A model generated the notes under the pieces. The model did no database searches and was not told the DNA's origin. It saw only the letters and a list, made by a program, of their open reading frames with translations. A program made the translations under genes and the position numbers. A stretch of 64,000 nt of DNA from Bicyclus anynana (lineage: Eukaryota > Arthropoda > Insecta > Lepidoptera > Nymphalidae): assembly GCF_947172395.1 (NCBI RefSeq), contig NC_069100.1, positions 14,846,109-14,910,108 on the forward strand, written 5' to 3'. Shown here piece after piece: positions 51,958 through 63,239 of the stretch (positions within the stretch are counted from its first letter, which is position 1; every line of letters starts with the position of its first letter).

Positions 51958-52404
51958 ATTTTTTTTTAAATCATAAGAAGTAAAAATTACTGTTACTCGA
52001 ATAACATCCAAAATTACTTTTAGTACTCGTTTGATATTATGGCAAAATCCATATTAACGTAATCAAAACCACGGACATAACGTATAATGAATTGCCAGTT
52101 TTGTTAATGTTAATAACCATCCAGTTTAATCTAAAATTATAAAAATATTAACATCGAACAAACACACCCCTACTAAACTCTCCCAGTAAGTGCTGTCGCG
52201 ACGTCGTAATGTCGATAATGTACAGCACTAATTACCGTATCGATGTCGTATTGTACATCACTACCGTCTGCAGAGGGTGGGTTGGGAGTTGGGACTAACA
52301 AATAATGTTTCATTTTTAATATTGATATTTAAAGTAACGCCATCAATGCTGTCAAGTCAAGCTATAGCATTTGTAATAAATACACGTCCAAACAATAAAT
52401 AAAT

Positions 52405-52668
52405 TAATTTAACAAATAAAAAACCCGACTGAATAAATTATACAAAAACTGAAAAAAAAACAAAACAAGCTCAGCCCAGAAGTGTAGAAAGCAATTAGAA
52501 AACAGTCGGGACCTATTTTAAAAAATGTAGACGAAAATCATTCTATTCAATATAATAGGTCCCGACTGTTTTCTAATTGCTTTCTACACTTCTGGACTGA
52601 GCTTGTTTTCCTTTTTTTCAGTTTTTGTGTAATTTATGCAGTAGGGTTTTTTTATTTGTTTAATTTAT
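52405..52668. mobile_element. MITE with about 112-bp inverted ends
   Basis: Left arm about 52405-52517 and right arm about 52554-52668 are near-exact complements (AAGCAATTAGAAAACAGTCG / CGACTGTTTTCTAATTGCTT); spacer 36 bases. Confidence 0.88.
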
Positions 52669-52984
52669 TTATTTATTCCAAACTTTTTAGTTTAGAAAGA
52701 TGGTGAATTTCGGATTTATTTGTTATATGTTACAAAGTACGATGATGTATACTTACGTCCAACCGAGGGTAAGTAAATATTCAAAAATATCTACGGAACC
52801 CGATTCGCACTTGTCCGATTTTTATAATCAATATATTTAATTTAGTCTATTTTATTTAGTGTTTTGTGTTTTGTATCTTCACTTCATAAACCTCGCACCT
52901 TATAGTCATCCGCCTCGCGTATTCGGATAGACAATTAATAAATAACGTTTTTCTAATTATAGTTTTTTTTTAACATGGCCATGT

Positions 52985-53281
52985 TAGCGCCGCTACTACT
53001 GAAGGGATTTGGCTTAAATGGAAATAGATTTTACTCTGGATTAACACATAGGCTATTTTTTATTCTTTTAGATTTACGAAAACGGATGATTTTAATGCTA
53101 TGAATGTTTGTTACTCTTTCGCGCCTCGACTACCAAACAGAATTAACTAAAAATTGGTTTCAAGATATATATATACCTGGATTAACATATATGCTATTTT
53201 TTATCCCGGAAAAGTCCATGGTTCCCGAGGGATTTGTGAGAAACTAAATTCCACGCAGACAAAGTTGCGGGCGTCCGCTAG
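52985..53281 (+). mobile_element. dimeric non-autonomous Helitron
   Basis: Sense orientation of the family at 1621-2015, with the GATTTACGAAAACGGATGAT junction near 53080; ends GGGCGTCCGCTAG|T. Confidence 0.75.
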
Positions 53282-53288
53282 TACGTAA

Positions 53289-53483
53289 ATAATTAAGAAA
53301 ATTCTCAGGCATGCAGGTTTCTTCACAATCACGATTCACAATGTTTCTACTTCACCGTTTGAGATACGTGATATTTAATTTCTAATACACTTATCTGAAA
53401 GGTTGGTGCATGACTTGAACCGGAATCAAACCTGCGCCCTATGAATCGAAGGCAGAGGTCATATCCACTGGGCTATCACGGTT
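53289..53483 (-). repeat. SINE family B, truncated
   Basis: TTAAGAAAATTCTCAGGCATGC to CCACTGGGCTATCACGG. It directly follows the Helitron end. Confidence 0.8.
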
Positions 53484-53670
53484 CTACGGCACGAGCTTAT
53501 GTTGGAATTATTACAGAAGTTAAATGAACTTGAGTATAATTTAACTTTACGCTATAAAATAAAGAATAATAATTTAATGAATGTGGATTCACAGATGGGA
53601 CCTTATAACTTGGACGATAAATTGTTTAAGAAAAAAACAGTAATTTGGTTAAATTACGTCTATGTTTTAT

Positions 53671-53989
53671 TTTTTTTTACAAGTTAGCCCTTGATTGCAA
53701 TGTCACCTTATTGTAAGTGATGATGCTATCTAAGATGGAAGCGGGCAAACTTGTTAGGAGGAGAATGAAAATCAACACCCCTTTCGGTTTCTACACGACA
53801 TCGTACCGGAACGCTAAATCGCTTGGCGGTACGTCTTTGTCGGTACGGTGGTAACTAGCCACGGTTGAAGCCTCCCACCAGCCAGACCTGGACCAATTAA
53901 GAAAATCTCAATCTGCCCAGCCGGGGATCGAACCCAGGACCTCCGTTAGTAAATCCACCGCGCATACCACTGCGCCACGGAGGCCGTCA
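53671..53989 (-). repeat. SINE family A, full length
   Basis: TTTTTTTTTACAAGTTAGCC to GCGCCACGGAGGCCGTCA. Confidence 0.92.
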
Positions 53990-54166
53990 CTGGATATATC
54001 ATAGAGTCAATGGGTAAGTCGTAGAATAAAAACAAAAACATCAAGTAACAAACTCTGTAAGAATAGAAGCGAAGACAACACAGTCTGGTATCGATCAGCC
54101 AATAGTTGTATAAAATATTTACACAAGACCGCGGGTCAGGTCGTAAACACGGTAATGTGCTGCGGC

Positions 54167-54916
54167 CTCAGACCAATTACAGAAGGATCTGTATCGCACT
54201 CATAGTCACGAACTAAATTGTCTGTCATTTTCTGAGGAAAACACTTTTAACACGTCAGTTGACTATTTGCAAAGATTCTACCACCGGTTCGGAAGGCAGG
54301 TTCTGCTGAGAAGATACCGGCAAGAAACTCAACAGTTGCTCTTTTGAAAAAGTCATACAGTATTATAATTTACAATTGATAACAATTACTGTTTACATTT
54401 CTTATAGTTTTACTTCCTGTGTGAAGGTGGAAGCTGATCCAACGGCCTCCAAGCATCTTTATCATTAAGGAACTCATCAATTTTGTAGTACCCTCGACTA
54501 AGTAAATGTTTTTTATTTGGCAGGCATTGGCAGGTCCATCACAGTCTTGGGGATCTTATTATAGAAGAGTACACCCAAACCTACAAAAGATTTTTTTACT
54601 CTTTGGAGACGATATGCAGAAATAACTAACTTATGCCCGTGTCTAGTAAGACGTGGGTTTAAATCTCCTCAACGATAAACGAGCTTAGATTTGGTACATG
54701 TCTTATACTAAATTAGAAGTACTTGCCTGTTTTTTACACCATTCAATTACACAAAACGAAATTTTTACGGAGCTCTTTAATCGACTAACACGATTACAAC
54801 TATTTAATATCGATTATACAGAAACAGTTTTTATAATCGCATTAGATCGTTTATCATATACTTTGACAGAAAAGTAACGTCTAGCGAGGCAGGTCCCGTA
54901 TAAAAATTGGTCTGAG
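54167..54916. mobile_element. hAT-like MITE (family H) with 8-bp target duplication and LINE insert
   Basis: Ends CTCAGACCAATTAC and ATTGGTCTGAG; exact target duplication GCTGCGGC at 54159-54166 and 54917-54924. A LINE fragment occupies about 54240-54676. Confidence 0.9.
54240..54676 (-). pseudogene. LINE 3' fragment inserted in the MITE
   Basis: Same 3' sequence as 51484-51957 (TTCTACCACCGGTTCGGAAG, GTGGAAGCTGATCCAACGGC, TGCCCGTGTCTAGTAAGACG); the RT C-terminal frame is broken. Confidence 0.85.
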
Positions 54917-54924
54917 GCTGCGGC

Positions 54925-55255
54925 TGATACTACTAGAAGCTTCTACGATACACTTCTATGTTAGTAACAAAGATTTTATACAATTAGACATGCCACTAAC
55001 ACATCGAAAGTGAGGTGCACAAAGGCTGATTGTATTAATTTCATTTAGTCGCATAATAATGCCTATATTATTTAGAATGTGTGTTTAGGAAGTGTAAAAA
55101 CTATATACAGGGTGTCCTGTAAATATTGCATTCTTTACAATGTGGTAGCTGACATCAAGGCCTACTAAAATAACGCATATGTTAGACGAAATCATACGTT
55201 TTTTAAATTATATTGACTATCACTACCTTCAGTGCAAGTAAACACAAAATTGCGC
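54925..55255. other. unassigned intergenic DNA
   Basis: ACAGGGTGTCCTGTAAATAT at 55108 resembles a transposon end; nothing else recognised. Confidence 0.35.
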
Positions 55256-55273
55256 ATTAAAATATTGACCGTA

Positions 55274-55431
55274 ACTGGAAGCTTTTATATTGAGAGTAGC
55301 ATTTCCGTTTCCGTCGATTTCATACCAGTTTTCGTACTTTTAGTGACGTCACGTCTGGCTATGTGGCGCCACCTGGCGGTGTCGGGCTCGGGAAGTTTCG
55401 TAAATCGCTGAGCGCGACTTTAGCTCATTGG
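55274..55431 (+). promoter_or_regulatory. 158-bp CpG-rich module, left copy of a perfect inverted repeat
   Basis: It contains the CRE palindrome TGACGTCA (55344-55351), GGCGCC (55365-55370) and ATTGG (55427-55431, an inverted CCAAT box). The next 90 bases look like a short untranslated exon ending at GCT|GTGAGT (about 55518). Promoter function is inference. Confidence 0.4.
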
Positions 55432-55454
55432 CGTTTTGTTTACCGTCGAAGCAA

Positions 55455-55491
55455 CATCTTGCAATCAGTTGGTACCCGACATTGCAAGATA
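55455..55491. other. small hairpin
   Basis: ATCTTGCAAT and ATTGCAAGAT, 10-bp perfect arms, just after the promoter-like module. Confidence 0.6.
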
Positions 55492-56079
55492 AAGTGTAAT
55501 AAGTGAAGTGAATTCGCTGTGAGTACTTTATATTTTATTACGTTGTAATTATTACGTTGTTACATACAACGTTAATGTAATTAACGTTAAATTATGTAAA
55601 ATGTAAATGTAAAATTTCAAATTTCATTTGAAATAGTACGTGATCATTATTTTAACGGTTTTTCCGTTCGGATCACTATTTCATGTGTTTGAAAGTCTTG
55701 CTTTTTTGCAAATGTTTTCGTACTTGCATGTATATAATAATATTTTCTTTGTAGTGATTTTTCAACAGTTAAAATAGTATTAAAAGTGGCGGGGCCCAGC
55801 GGGCTTCCTAAAAATGTGAACTCAGAAACCAAAATGAACGTTCTAGCAATATACTGTTGTCTAACATAATATAATATATACTGCAAAACGAACGCGTGGC
55901 CAGTGGCTTTCGTTTCAAAGGAGTACATAAATTACGAATGCTCTAAGACAAGTTAGACAAAGAGTTTTTGGAAGTTACTCAAACATATTGTTACTTCTAT
56001 TCAAACCGGCATTGAAAAAAGGTTCACAGATCCCGCCAGAATTTAGCACAGGAATTTTGATTGGATGTAAATTACTGGT

Positions 56080-56412
56080 CTAATAAATCGCCACCCCACG
56101 CAGGGGTAAGGCGTAGACACTGTTAACGTGGCTGGACACATTTGCAGTCAAATATCGGTCTAATAGATTACCGCCCCTCGCGGGGGCAAGGTATACACAG
56201 TTTTTTAACGTTCCTGGACGTATTTGCAAAACCAACTTACTGAGTAAGGTATAGAAAGTTTAAATATTCCTGGACGTATTTGCACAGTCAAATACCGGAC
56301 TAATAGATTACCGCCCCTCATGGGGACTAGGTTATAGAAAGTGTTAACATTCCTAGACGTATTTCCAGTCAAATACTGAGGATCGCCGCCCCTCGCAAGG
56401 GCAAGGCACGAA
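56080..56412 (+). repeat. tandem array 1 with GC-rich palindromes
   Basis: About five diverged units of 70-80 bp, each with (A/C)CCGCCCCTCGCGGGGGCAAGG or a decayed form (56088, 56168, 56308, 56384), followed by TTAACATTCCTGGACGTATT and CAGTCAAATACCGG. Confidence 0.75.
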
Positions 56413-56413
56413 T

Positions 56414-56932
56414 AGTGTTGAAATTTCATCCATTCATTCTCAACACAATACAATACAAATATACATACAATGCGCAAACGCTCATGCACAGCCATGCTTG
56501 CATGATAATTACAACCCACCCTCGCGGGGTGTTTATCTCTTTATATAAATTATTCAAATACCGGTGTCCTTGATCGCCGCTGTCGCGGGCGTATGCATGA
56601 AGAGTTATGTTCCATCGCGTGGAACATACAACACGGAATATACATATCTGTAATGCGCACACATTGCATGATCAATACAATCCACTCTCGCGGGGTGTTT
56701 ATCAACGATGTATGGATACGAATATCTTATCTATCTATATAAATTATTCAAATACCCGTATCGATCTCGTGTGTGTGATCGCCACCCCTCGCGAGGGGAA
56801 TGCATGAAAAATGTTAAGATTCCATCGCTTGGAACGCACGACAGGGAATATACATACAATGCGCACACGCTTGCACAGCCTTGCGTGTATGATCATTATA
56901 ATCCACCCTCGCGGGGTGTTTATCAGCAATGT
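56414..56932 (+). repeat. tandem array 2 with GC-rich palindromes
   Basis: Three units of about 165-220 bp. Shared blocks: ATACATACAATGCGCA, TCCACCCTCGCGGGGTGTTT (56517, 56682, 56903) and TATATAAATTATTCAAATAC. Includes the perfect 14-bp palindrome CCCCTCGCGAGGGG (56785-56798). Confidence 0.78.
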
Positions 56933-56950
56933 ACATGTCCTAAAGCCCTT

Positions 56951-57119
56951 GCAGGCTGACTCACTATCTTTTACGTTTGCTAGTTGACATATACAAAATT
57001 GAGTTTCTATGTAAAAATGTCATTTATTGCTTACTCGTGAATATCCCACGGTAGGTAAATGACATTTGTCCAATTGATATAGGTTGATAATAAAGACCAA
57101 AATAGTGAATAGGTCAACT
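56951..57119. mobile_element. family D MITE
   Basis: AGGCTGACTCACTATCTTTT and AAAATAGTGAATAGG ends; centre TTCTATGTAAAAATGTCATT. Confidence 0.65.
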
Positions 57120-60065
57120 AGATTTGTAACCAATGTGTGAATTAATTACTTTGTAACAATGGCGTAAGAATCTGATGAACTAAAGCGTCAGATTAAACAT
57201 CATGTACATTTTGGTATAGAGGTTAAAGGCAGGAAACTTATTTTTCCGAATACATCAAAATTTTTCTAAAGGTATTACTGGATGTATACAGTTTATTATT
57301 TGCAATATTTATAACCATACTCCAGGTTTCATAAACTTAGAAACAAACGAAAAGGTAAAACATATTATGATACCCTCCGTCACCTAGCAAATGTAGAAAA
57401 ACGCATAAGCGGTAACATGAAAATTTGTATCAAAGCAATAATTCTAAATGAATCCTTTTTCAGGGGCTCGAGGCCCATCAAGGGTATTATGTATGCTTTA
57501 AAGTTTAATGCATCCAGAAAACCTAAAGTATTTTGAGATAGACTTCATTTCAAGCGGTCTTTTTAGCCACCTTTTTCACCACCTTTTTCAATGGGAGAAA
57601 AGGATGGCACCAGAAACGTACAGAGGTTAATCTGAGGTTATCTCCTACCGTTCTCTCGAATAACCTCGTGTTTTTCTTAATCTATATGGAACATCGTTCC
57701 ACACTCCTGTTTTGGAAGAAATATCAACAAATTGTCTACTTAATGAAATACAAAAGATCATAAAAACCATGCTCTGTTGCTAATACTGAAGCCGGACCAA
57801 TATTTAACCTCATTTCCACTTGCTAAATACGCACAGCATTAAAAACTCAGTTTAAAGAATAGACACAAGCCTACTTGCATGTGTATGTAATAAAATTCCA
57901 AAGGTGCTTCCTACGTTTTGTATACAGGGAATTGTTGGAGATTACTTCCTTGTCATTTGAACTATGCATGTCTCTTTATCAAATACTTTCTCAATGCTAT
58001 CGAATTGGCAGCATGTTTTGTAAGAGTTATGTAGAATTAAGAATCCCGGTTCATATCTACAATTCTATCATTTTCCAAGAAAATAATACGAAACGTAGAT
58101 GTAGACTATATCGAATCAGATTGCTAGCTACCTACTTCACGAACACCGTCAGCCAGTGTTTTTGTTAGTAGCAGATGCCTTTGACCACGCTTGGGCAGCG
58201 TTACAAAACATTCACCCTCTGAGGTATTCATGGTCACGAGAGGAATAGGTACTGCATTCCAATAAAAAGGAAATGTATGTAATACTACTCGTATATGCCC
58301 CTAGAATCAAACTCACCTCCTAAGCAATAGGACAAAATGACTGCCGTTACATATTACGGAGGAAAAGAGAGATGAGTTTAAATATAGAATATAACAGTTA
58401 AAATTGTAAGATCTTTATGTCTAGTAACCTTAATTAGACTATCACTAAGTTCACAACAGTACACAATAGTATATGCGGCAGGAACAACAAGCATGCAAAT
58501 CACTTGTTATACAACATCGCCATCTTCCATACTTGGCGCTTTCATTACTGTAGCATAGAAAAAGTGATTATGAAATAGGGTATGTCGGTGACTGATCTAT
58601 TCTGATCTGACTCATTAAATAAGGTACACGTAGTCCATGATTACTTGTACGTATCCCGAGATGTAACTTACGCTCAAGTTGTTTTATACGATGTGTACAG
58701 TGTGTATAGGGAATTTCCCACTTGCTTTATGGTATCGCCACCACTTACACTGATTCTCAGAGAATCATCAGAATCGGTTGACAAGAATATATTTAATAGC
58801 CTTGTTAAGAGTAAGTCTTATGTCATTTGGATCTCAGATCCCGAGTGCTAGCAGTACCGATAATTCTATAGAATGAAGACAAATTTATTATAATCACGAC
58901 AACAGACTTAGCAGTTACAAAACTGTTAAAGGTAGTCTTCAAGAAATATGGGAAAACCTGAAATTATTTTTAATTTCCTGTCAAAACTTAAAAATCGGCT
59001 TGTGTAGTGTTTGTCTAAAAGTAAAAGTTTTAGTACATTATATGACCTAATGTCTAAGAACTGACTCAGTAAGTTTCTTGAATCTTCAAGTAACCTACTT
59101 AAGAGCTCATAACTTTGTAAAGCATATCCTTAAATTCATGCCAAATCGTTAAGAAAGCCTAAAAATTCCATGCCACCAGTTTGGAATGTCAGAAACTTCT
59201 TAATAAGTTATTTTTTCAATAGTTATATTTTTGTAGGTACACTCTGAAAGGCGTGTATATGACCTAACATTACTTAGTATAGGGATAACATAGTATAAAA
59301 TCTGATGATTTTATTTAATTTTGGCCGCAATTTGGCTCAAAAACCGATAGAAGTATTTAATCTGGCTGGAAATTATTTGTAAATAAAATAATCACTATCA
59401 TAATTTTCCTTTAGGAAATAATAAGTCTATTTCATTATTGAATGAAATAACTATCCACTATGACCAAATGCAGCAAAAATTTTTTTTTTTTTTTTTTTTT
59501 TGTTTTTTTTTTTTACGACTATATCGGTCAGCAGTGTTTTTCCTAAATAATTTAGTGTGAATATCAATTATATGATGAAATCCTTAAAATTAAAAGTATT
59601 GAACTCCAATCCAAAAAATGTATGGTATGTTTTTAGTTTCATTGATTTATTTTTTAATGTGAACACGTTAAGCACTGCTAACTGTTCTATTTATTAATAT
59701 TTATAAAATATAGTAAAGGGCTGATGACATATTATGACACTTGAATGTCCAAGAGATGACAGTTTGAATAAATAATATCCACAGACAATAGATACTTACT
59801 ACTGGCTACCATTGTACCGTAGACTTATTTGTATAGTATTGTATATATAATATTGTATTTTTGCTACATTCCAACAGAATGCATTATTAACAAAATGGAA
59901 TATTGTATTATGCACAGACACAGTAAGTCAAACTACGTTACTAGCTTGTTCTCTAAATAAAGCCTAATCGAATTAGAGATAATATTGTTATAAAAATTTT
60001 TATTTTAATAATCACATTGGCGAAATAATACCATAATGTGGCGTCACCAGGCGAAAACAAACAGG
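57120..60065. other. 3-kb AT-rich stretch lacking the local repeat families
   Basis: I find no SINE, Helitron, LINE or MITE copy here, unlike the rest of the window. Open frames (57875-58168, 58645-58851) are short and unrecognised. A 32-bp T-run interrupted by one G lies at 59481-59512. Confidence 0.4.
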
Positions 60066-60106
60066 CTCTCAATATAAAAGCTTCCAGTTACGGTCAATAT
60101 TTTAAT

Positions 60107-60409
60107 AGCAGCGTTTTACCTGAAATAAAACGCATATTAAAATACTTACCTCACTGGAAGCTTTAAGTAATTCCTGCCTGGTGATATATTGAGCCAATGA
60201 GCTAAAGTCGCGCTCAGCGATTTACGAAACTTCCCGAGCCCGACACCGCCAGGTGGCGCCACATAGCCAGACGTGACGTCACTAAAAGTACGAAAACTGG
60301 TATGAAATCGACGGAAACGGAAATGCTACTCTCAATATAAAAGCTTCCAGTGAGGTAAGTATTTTAATATGCGTTTTATTTCAGGTAAAACGCTGCTATT
60401 TATGTGCTT
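60107..60409. mobile_element. foldback element with about 60-bp inverted ends
   Basis: AGCAGCGTTTTACCTGAAAT...CTTACCTCACTGGAAGC at 60107 pairs with GCTTCCAGTGAGGTAAG...AGGTAAAACGCTGCT ending 60409. It contains the right copy of the 158-bp module (60194-60351). Confidence 0.75.
60194..60351 (-). promoter_or_regulatory. 158-bp CpG-rich module, right copy
   Basis: Exact reverse complement of 55274-55431, base for base as far as I can read. Confidence 0.45.
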
Positions 60410-60697
60410 AGTAAAGTAGCTAAATTCAGATCACTTAAGTGTTGAATATAATTATATAAATGTTATGTGCGCCTATTGTTTATATGACATGTTTTATTTG
60501 ATTTTTTAATGTTAAGTATGTGTATTGTTGGCGTGCTTTATATAAATAAATAAATAAATAATATAACTTATTGCTGTGATTTTGTAAGCACGTAACAGTT
60601 AACAATACCGTTGGTTATTAAACTACAGTACATTTACACATCTAAATAAAATTGAAGTGTCTATCTGTGAATTTTTCAAGTGCTTATAACTATTTCA

Positions 60698-60812
60698 TCA
60701 ATAACAACCCATATTCGGCTCACTGTTGAGCTCGAGTCTCCTTTCAGTATGAGAGGGGTTAGGCGTCCATCACGCTGGCCAAATTCGGATTGGCAGACAC
60801 ACGTAGATAATT
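60698..60812 (-). repeat. SINE family B, truncated
   Basis: AACCCATATTCGGCTCACTG to TTGGCAGACACACGTAGAT. Confidence 0.82.
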
Positions 60813-60835
60813 TTTTGTCTGCAAGATATAAAGTC

Positions 60836-61320
60836 AAAGTTATAGTTCATTTATTTCAATAAGGCTTAGTTTAAAAGCACTTTCGAAACATGAGGTAATA
60901 ATATTATTAGATAATGGTGATAACAGTGGCGTGCATACGGTTGTCGATCAGGGAATGCACTATTAATAAAATTAAGCAAACTCAAAAAATCTGTATTTAA
61001 TAAGCACTAAGAAGACAACTTTTATGGTATGCAGTACTTTAATGCATGTATGAAGTGCACGCCACTGGGTGATAATTATCGGTCAAAAACTTAAAATTAA
61101 AGTTACGAGGGTTCCAAACGCGCTTTGGTTCGAGAAGAGCCCACAACAAACTCAGCCAGTTTATTTTTTGTTTATCAATATTTTACAAATTTAACTAGAT
61201 AGTACATCAATGGTATAGTGCAATTTAATGCCAAGCATTTTTATCATCTAAATAATTCTTAACACTATAGTGAGATTTTTTTACAAGCTTGCGTTTAATA
61301 AAAACTTTGAACTTTTTGAG
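60836..61320 (-). pseudogene. LINE 3' end with RT C-terminus (second family)
   Basis: Minus strand from about 61315 reads FKVFIKRKLVKKSHYSVKN-YLDDKNAWH-stop, then a 3' UTR with GGGCTCTTCTCGAACC, ending near TTATTTCAATAAGGC (60850). A unique stretch near 60900-61070 interrupts it. Confidence 0.6.
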
Positions 61321-61800
61321 AGACATGCTTCATGTCCTTCCCACTACCTTCTTGATGTCGTCGGACCATCGCTGGAGGGCTCAGACCAATTATAGAAGGA
61401 CCTGTATCGCATCCATAGTCACGAACAAAATTGACTGTAATTTTTTGAAGAAAAGGAGCTTAGATTTGGTATATATCTTATACTAAACTAGAAGCTTTTG
61501 CCCGTTTTTTACACAATTCAATTACACAAAAATGTATTTTTACGGAGCTCTTTAACGATTACAACTATTTAACATCAATACTATAGAGACAATTTCTATA
61601 ATCGCAGTAGACCGTTGATCATATACTTTGACAGAAAAGTAACGTCTAGCGAGGCAGGTCCTATACCATAATTGGTCTGAGCTGGAGGGTGTCCTACACT
61701 GCGCTTGCTGGTACGTAGTCTCAACTGCAGAACATGTCTGGACAGCCCACTGCCACTTTAATTTGCTAATTCTTTGGGCTACGTCGATTATAAGCAGCTA
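61321..61800 (-). pseudogene. RTE-like LINE fragment split by a MITE
   Basis: Pieces 61321-61379 and 61690-61800 join across the MITE. Minus-strand QRWSDDIKKVVGRT is typical of RTE-type ORF2 near its C-terminus. Confidence 0.6.
61380..61681. mobile_element. hAT-like MITE (family H), intact 302-bp copy
   Basis: CTCAGACCAATTATAGAAGG to CCATAATTGGTCTGAG; exact 8-bp target duplication CTGGAGGG (61372-61379, 61682-61689). Confidence 0.92.
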
Positions 61801-61962
61801 AGCGCCTCATATGCGCCTGTAATGATTTTTTTTTATTTTTTTATTCATAAGTGTTCCTATTAATCGTCACAAAATCATTATTATTATACTTAATACATTA
61901 TAGTACTAACACTATACATAAATAACAAACTAAATGTCACAAAATTTTATTTTCTAGAAATT

Positions 61963-62290
61963 TTGACGGCCTCCGTGGCGCAGTGGTATGCGTGGTGGAT
62001 TTACAAAACGGAGGTCCTGGGTTCGATCCCCAGCTGGGCAGATTGAGATTTTCTTAATTGGTCCAGGTCTGGCTGGTGAGAAGCTTCGGCCGTGGCTAGT
62101 TACCACCCTACCGGCAAAGACGTACCGCAAAGCGATTTAGCGTTCCGGTACGATGTCGTGTAGAAACCGAAAGGAGTGTGGATTTTCATCCTCCTCCTAA
62201 CAAGTTAGCCCGCTTCCATCTTAGACTGCATCATCACTTACCATCAGGTGAGATTGTAGTCAAGGGCTAACTTGTAAAGAATAAAAAAAA
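61963..62290 (+). repeat. SINE family A, full length
   Basis: Best + strand copy: TTGACGGCCTCCGTGGCGCAGTGG, box B GGGTTCGATCCC, end CAAGGGCTAACTTGTAAAGA plus A tail. Confidence 0.93.
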
Positions 62291-62339
62291 TTGTTTGTAG
62301 CTATAAAAAGCCTTCTCGACAAGCCAAGTCAAAGCCAAA

Positions 62340-62570
62340 GTTTCAGTTTTTTTTTAAAGAAATATTGGTTATATTTTTTATACTTTGTGAAATCCTATTA
62401 AAAACTTCTGGACCCATCCCGGTTACTGTCTTCGATGCTTTTTTTAGTCTGTGATATTTGCTTAGAAGTCTATTATGGTATCGCATTCGCAAATTACAGT
62501 CGCTCCTCTTTACAAACTGGCTTTGATTCTGCTCTACGTATATTGCTACATTATAAATCAATAGGCTTTG
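62340..62570 (-). pseudogene. LINE RT C-terminal fragment
   Basis: Minus strand: YNVAIYVEQNQSQFVKRSDC, RYHNRLLSKYHRLKKASKTV, MGPEVFNRISQSIKNI, the C-terminal pattern of Jockey/CR1-like ORF2. Confidence 0.65.
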
Positions 62571-62574
62571 CTTT

Positions 62575-63038
62575 CAATTGCTATTGCATTTAGTTCTAAA
62601 CACAACTTGGCAGCAGAAATAAACACAGCAGTAAGAGACTGATACTCTGCCACTATTAATGCCATATTTAAATATCTTTTCCCAAAATCGAACCTAGGAT
62701 CTTAAAGCCTATATCGCACTGATGCATTGTATACTTTTGATGTAGGTACCTATAGATAAACTGCTTTGCAACCGACAAACAAACCAACAGCCTTTATACA
62801 AAGGCTAAACTTTCCACAAGACAGTTATGTATATGCTTGTATACATACAGATAGTTTATTCTTTATGTACGGATGTGGACACGCCTACCCGGGTGGGAGG
62901 AGCTAGTGGGGGGGCGTGGTGGAAAAGGCGAGGAGTTAAGAAAATGTTTGGATGCGGCAAATTTTGCGGCAAGCAATCGTATGTGGATGCGGTTCACAAA
63001 GTAATAAGTTATTGTAAAGTAAGTTATGCTACTGTACT
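62575..63038. other. unassigned intergenic DNA
   Basis: No supported gene. A GC-rich patch at 62880-62935 (GGGTGGGAGGAGCTAGTGGG) overlaps a 73-codon frame of doubtful value. Confidence 0.3.
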
Positions 63039-63233
63039 GCCCCTATAGCCAAGTGGCACGTCGATTCTATTTCTACGATCGCAAACGCTACGATAACTAG
63101 AAAAATGTATGGGAATGACATCTGCTATCGACAGGTCACGTGATCAAGATCTGTCATTCCCATGCATTTTTCTAGTTTTCGAAGCGTTTGCGATCGTAGA
63201 AAGAGAATCGACGTGCCATTTGACAACAGGGGC
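63039..63233. mobile_element. MITE (family E), 195 bp, 6-bp target duplication
   Basis: About 50-bp inverted ends, GCCCCTATAGCCAAGTGGCA and TGCCATTTGACAACAGGGGC; flanked by TGTACT on both sides (63033-63038, 63234-63239). Confidence 0.82.
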
Positions 63234-63239
63234 TGTACT

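Larger units (their letters stand above)
55256..60106. mobile_element. candidate 4.85-kb inverted-terminus element
   Basis: The 41-bp end ATTAAAATATTGACCGTAAC...TGAGAG (55256-55296) is repeated exactly inverted at 60066-60106. A longer perfect inverted pair, 55274-55431 with 60194-60351, overlaps and extends beyond the right end. The interior holds palindrome arrays (56080-56930), one family D MITE and 3 kb of AT-rich DNA. No transposase recognised, so it would be non-autonomous, or it could be two related elements side by side. Confidence 0.5.

Noticed and set aside
56080..56932. CRISPR-like array
   Set aside because: Units are diverged and irregular in length, and the palindromes are in eukaryotic DNA with no cas genes.
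57875..58168. Possible gene inside the 4.85-kb element
   Set aside because: 97 codons without a recognisable motif; neighbouring frames are closed.
62827..63048. 73-codon frame with Gly/Cys-rich end
   Set aside because: Ends inside a MITE, and no supporting structure was found.
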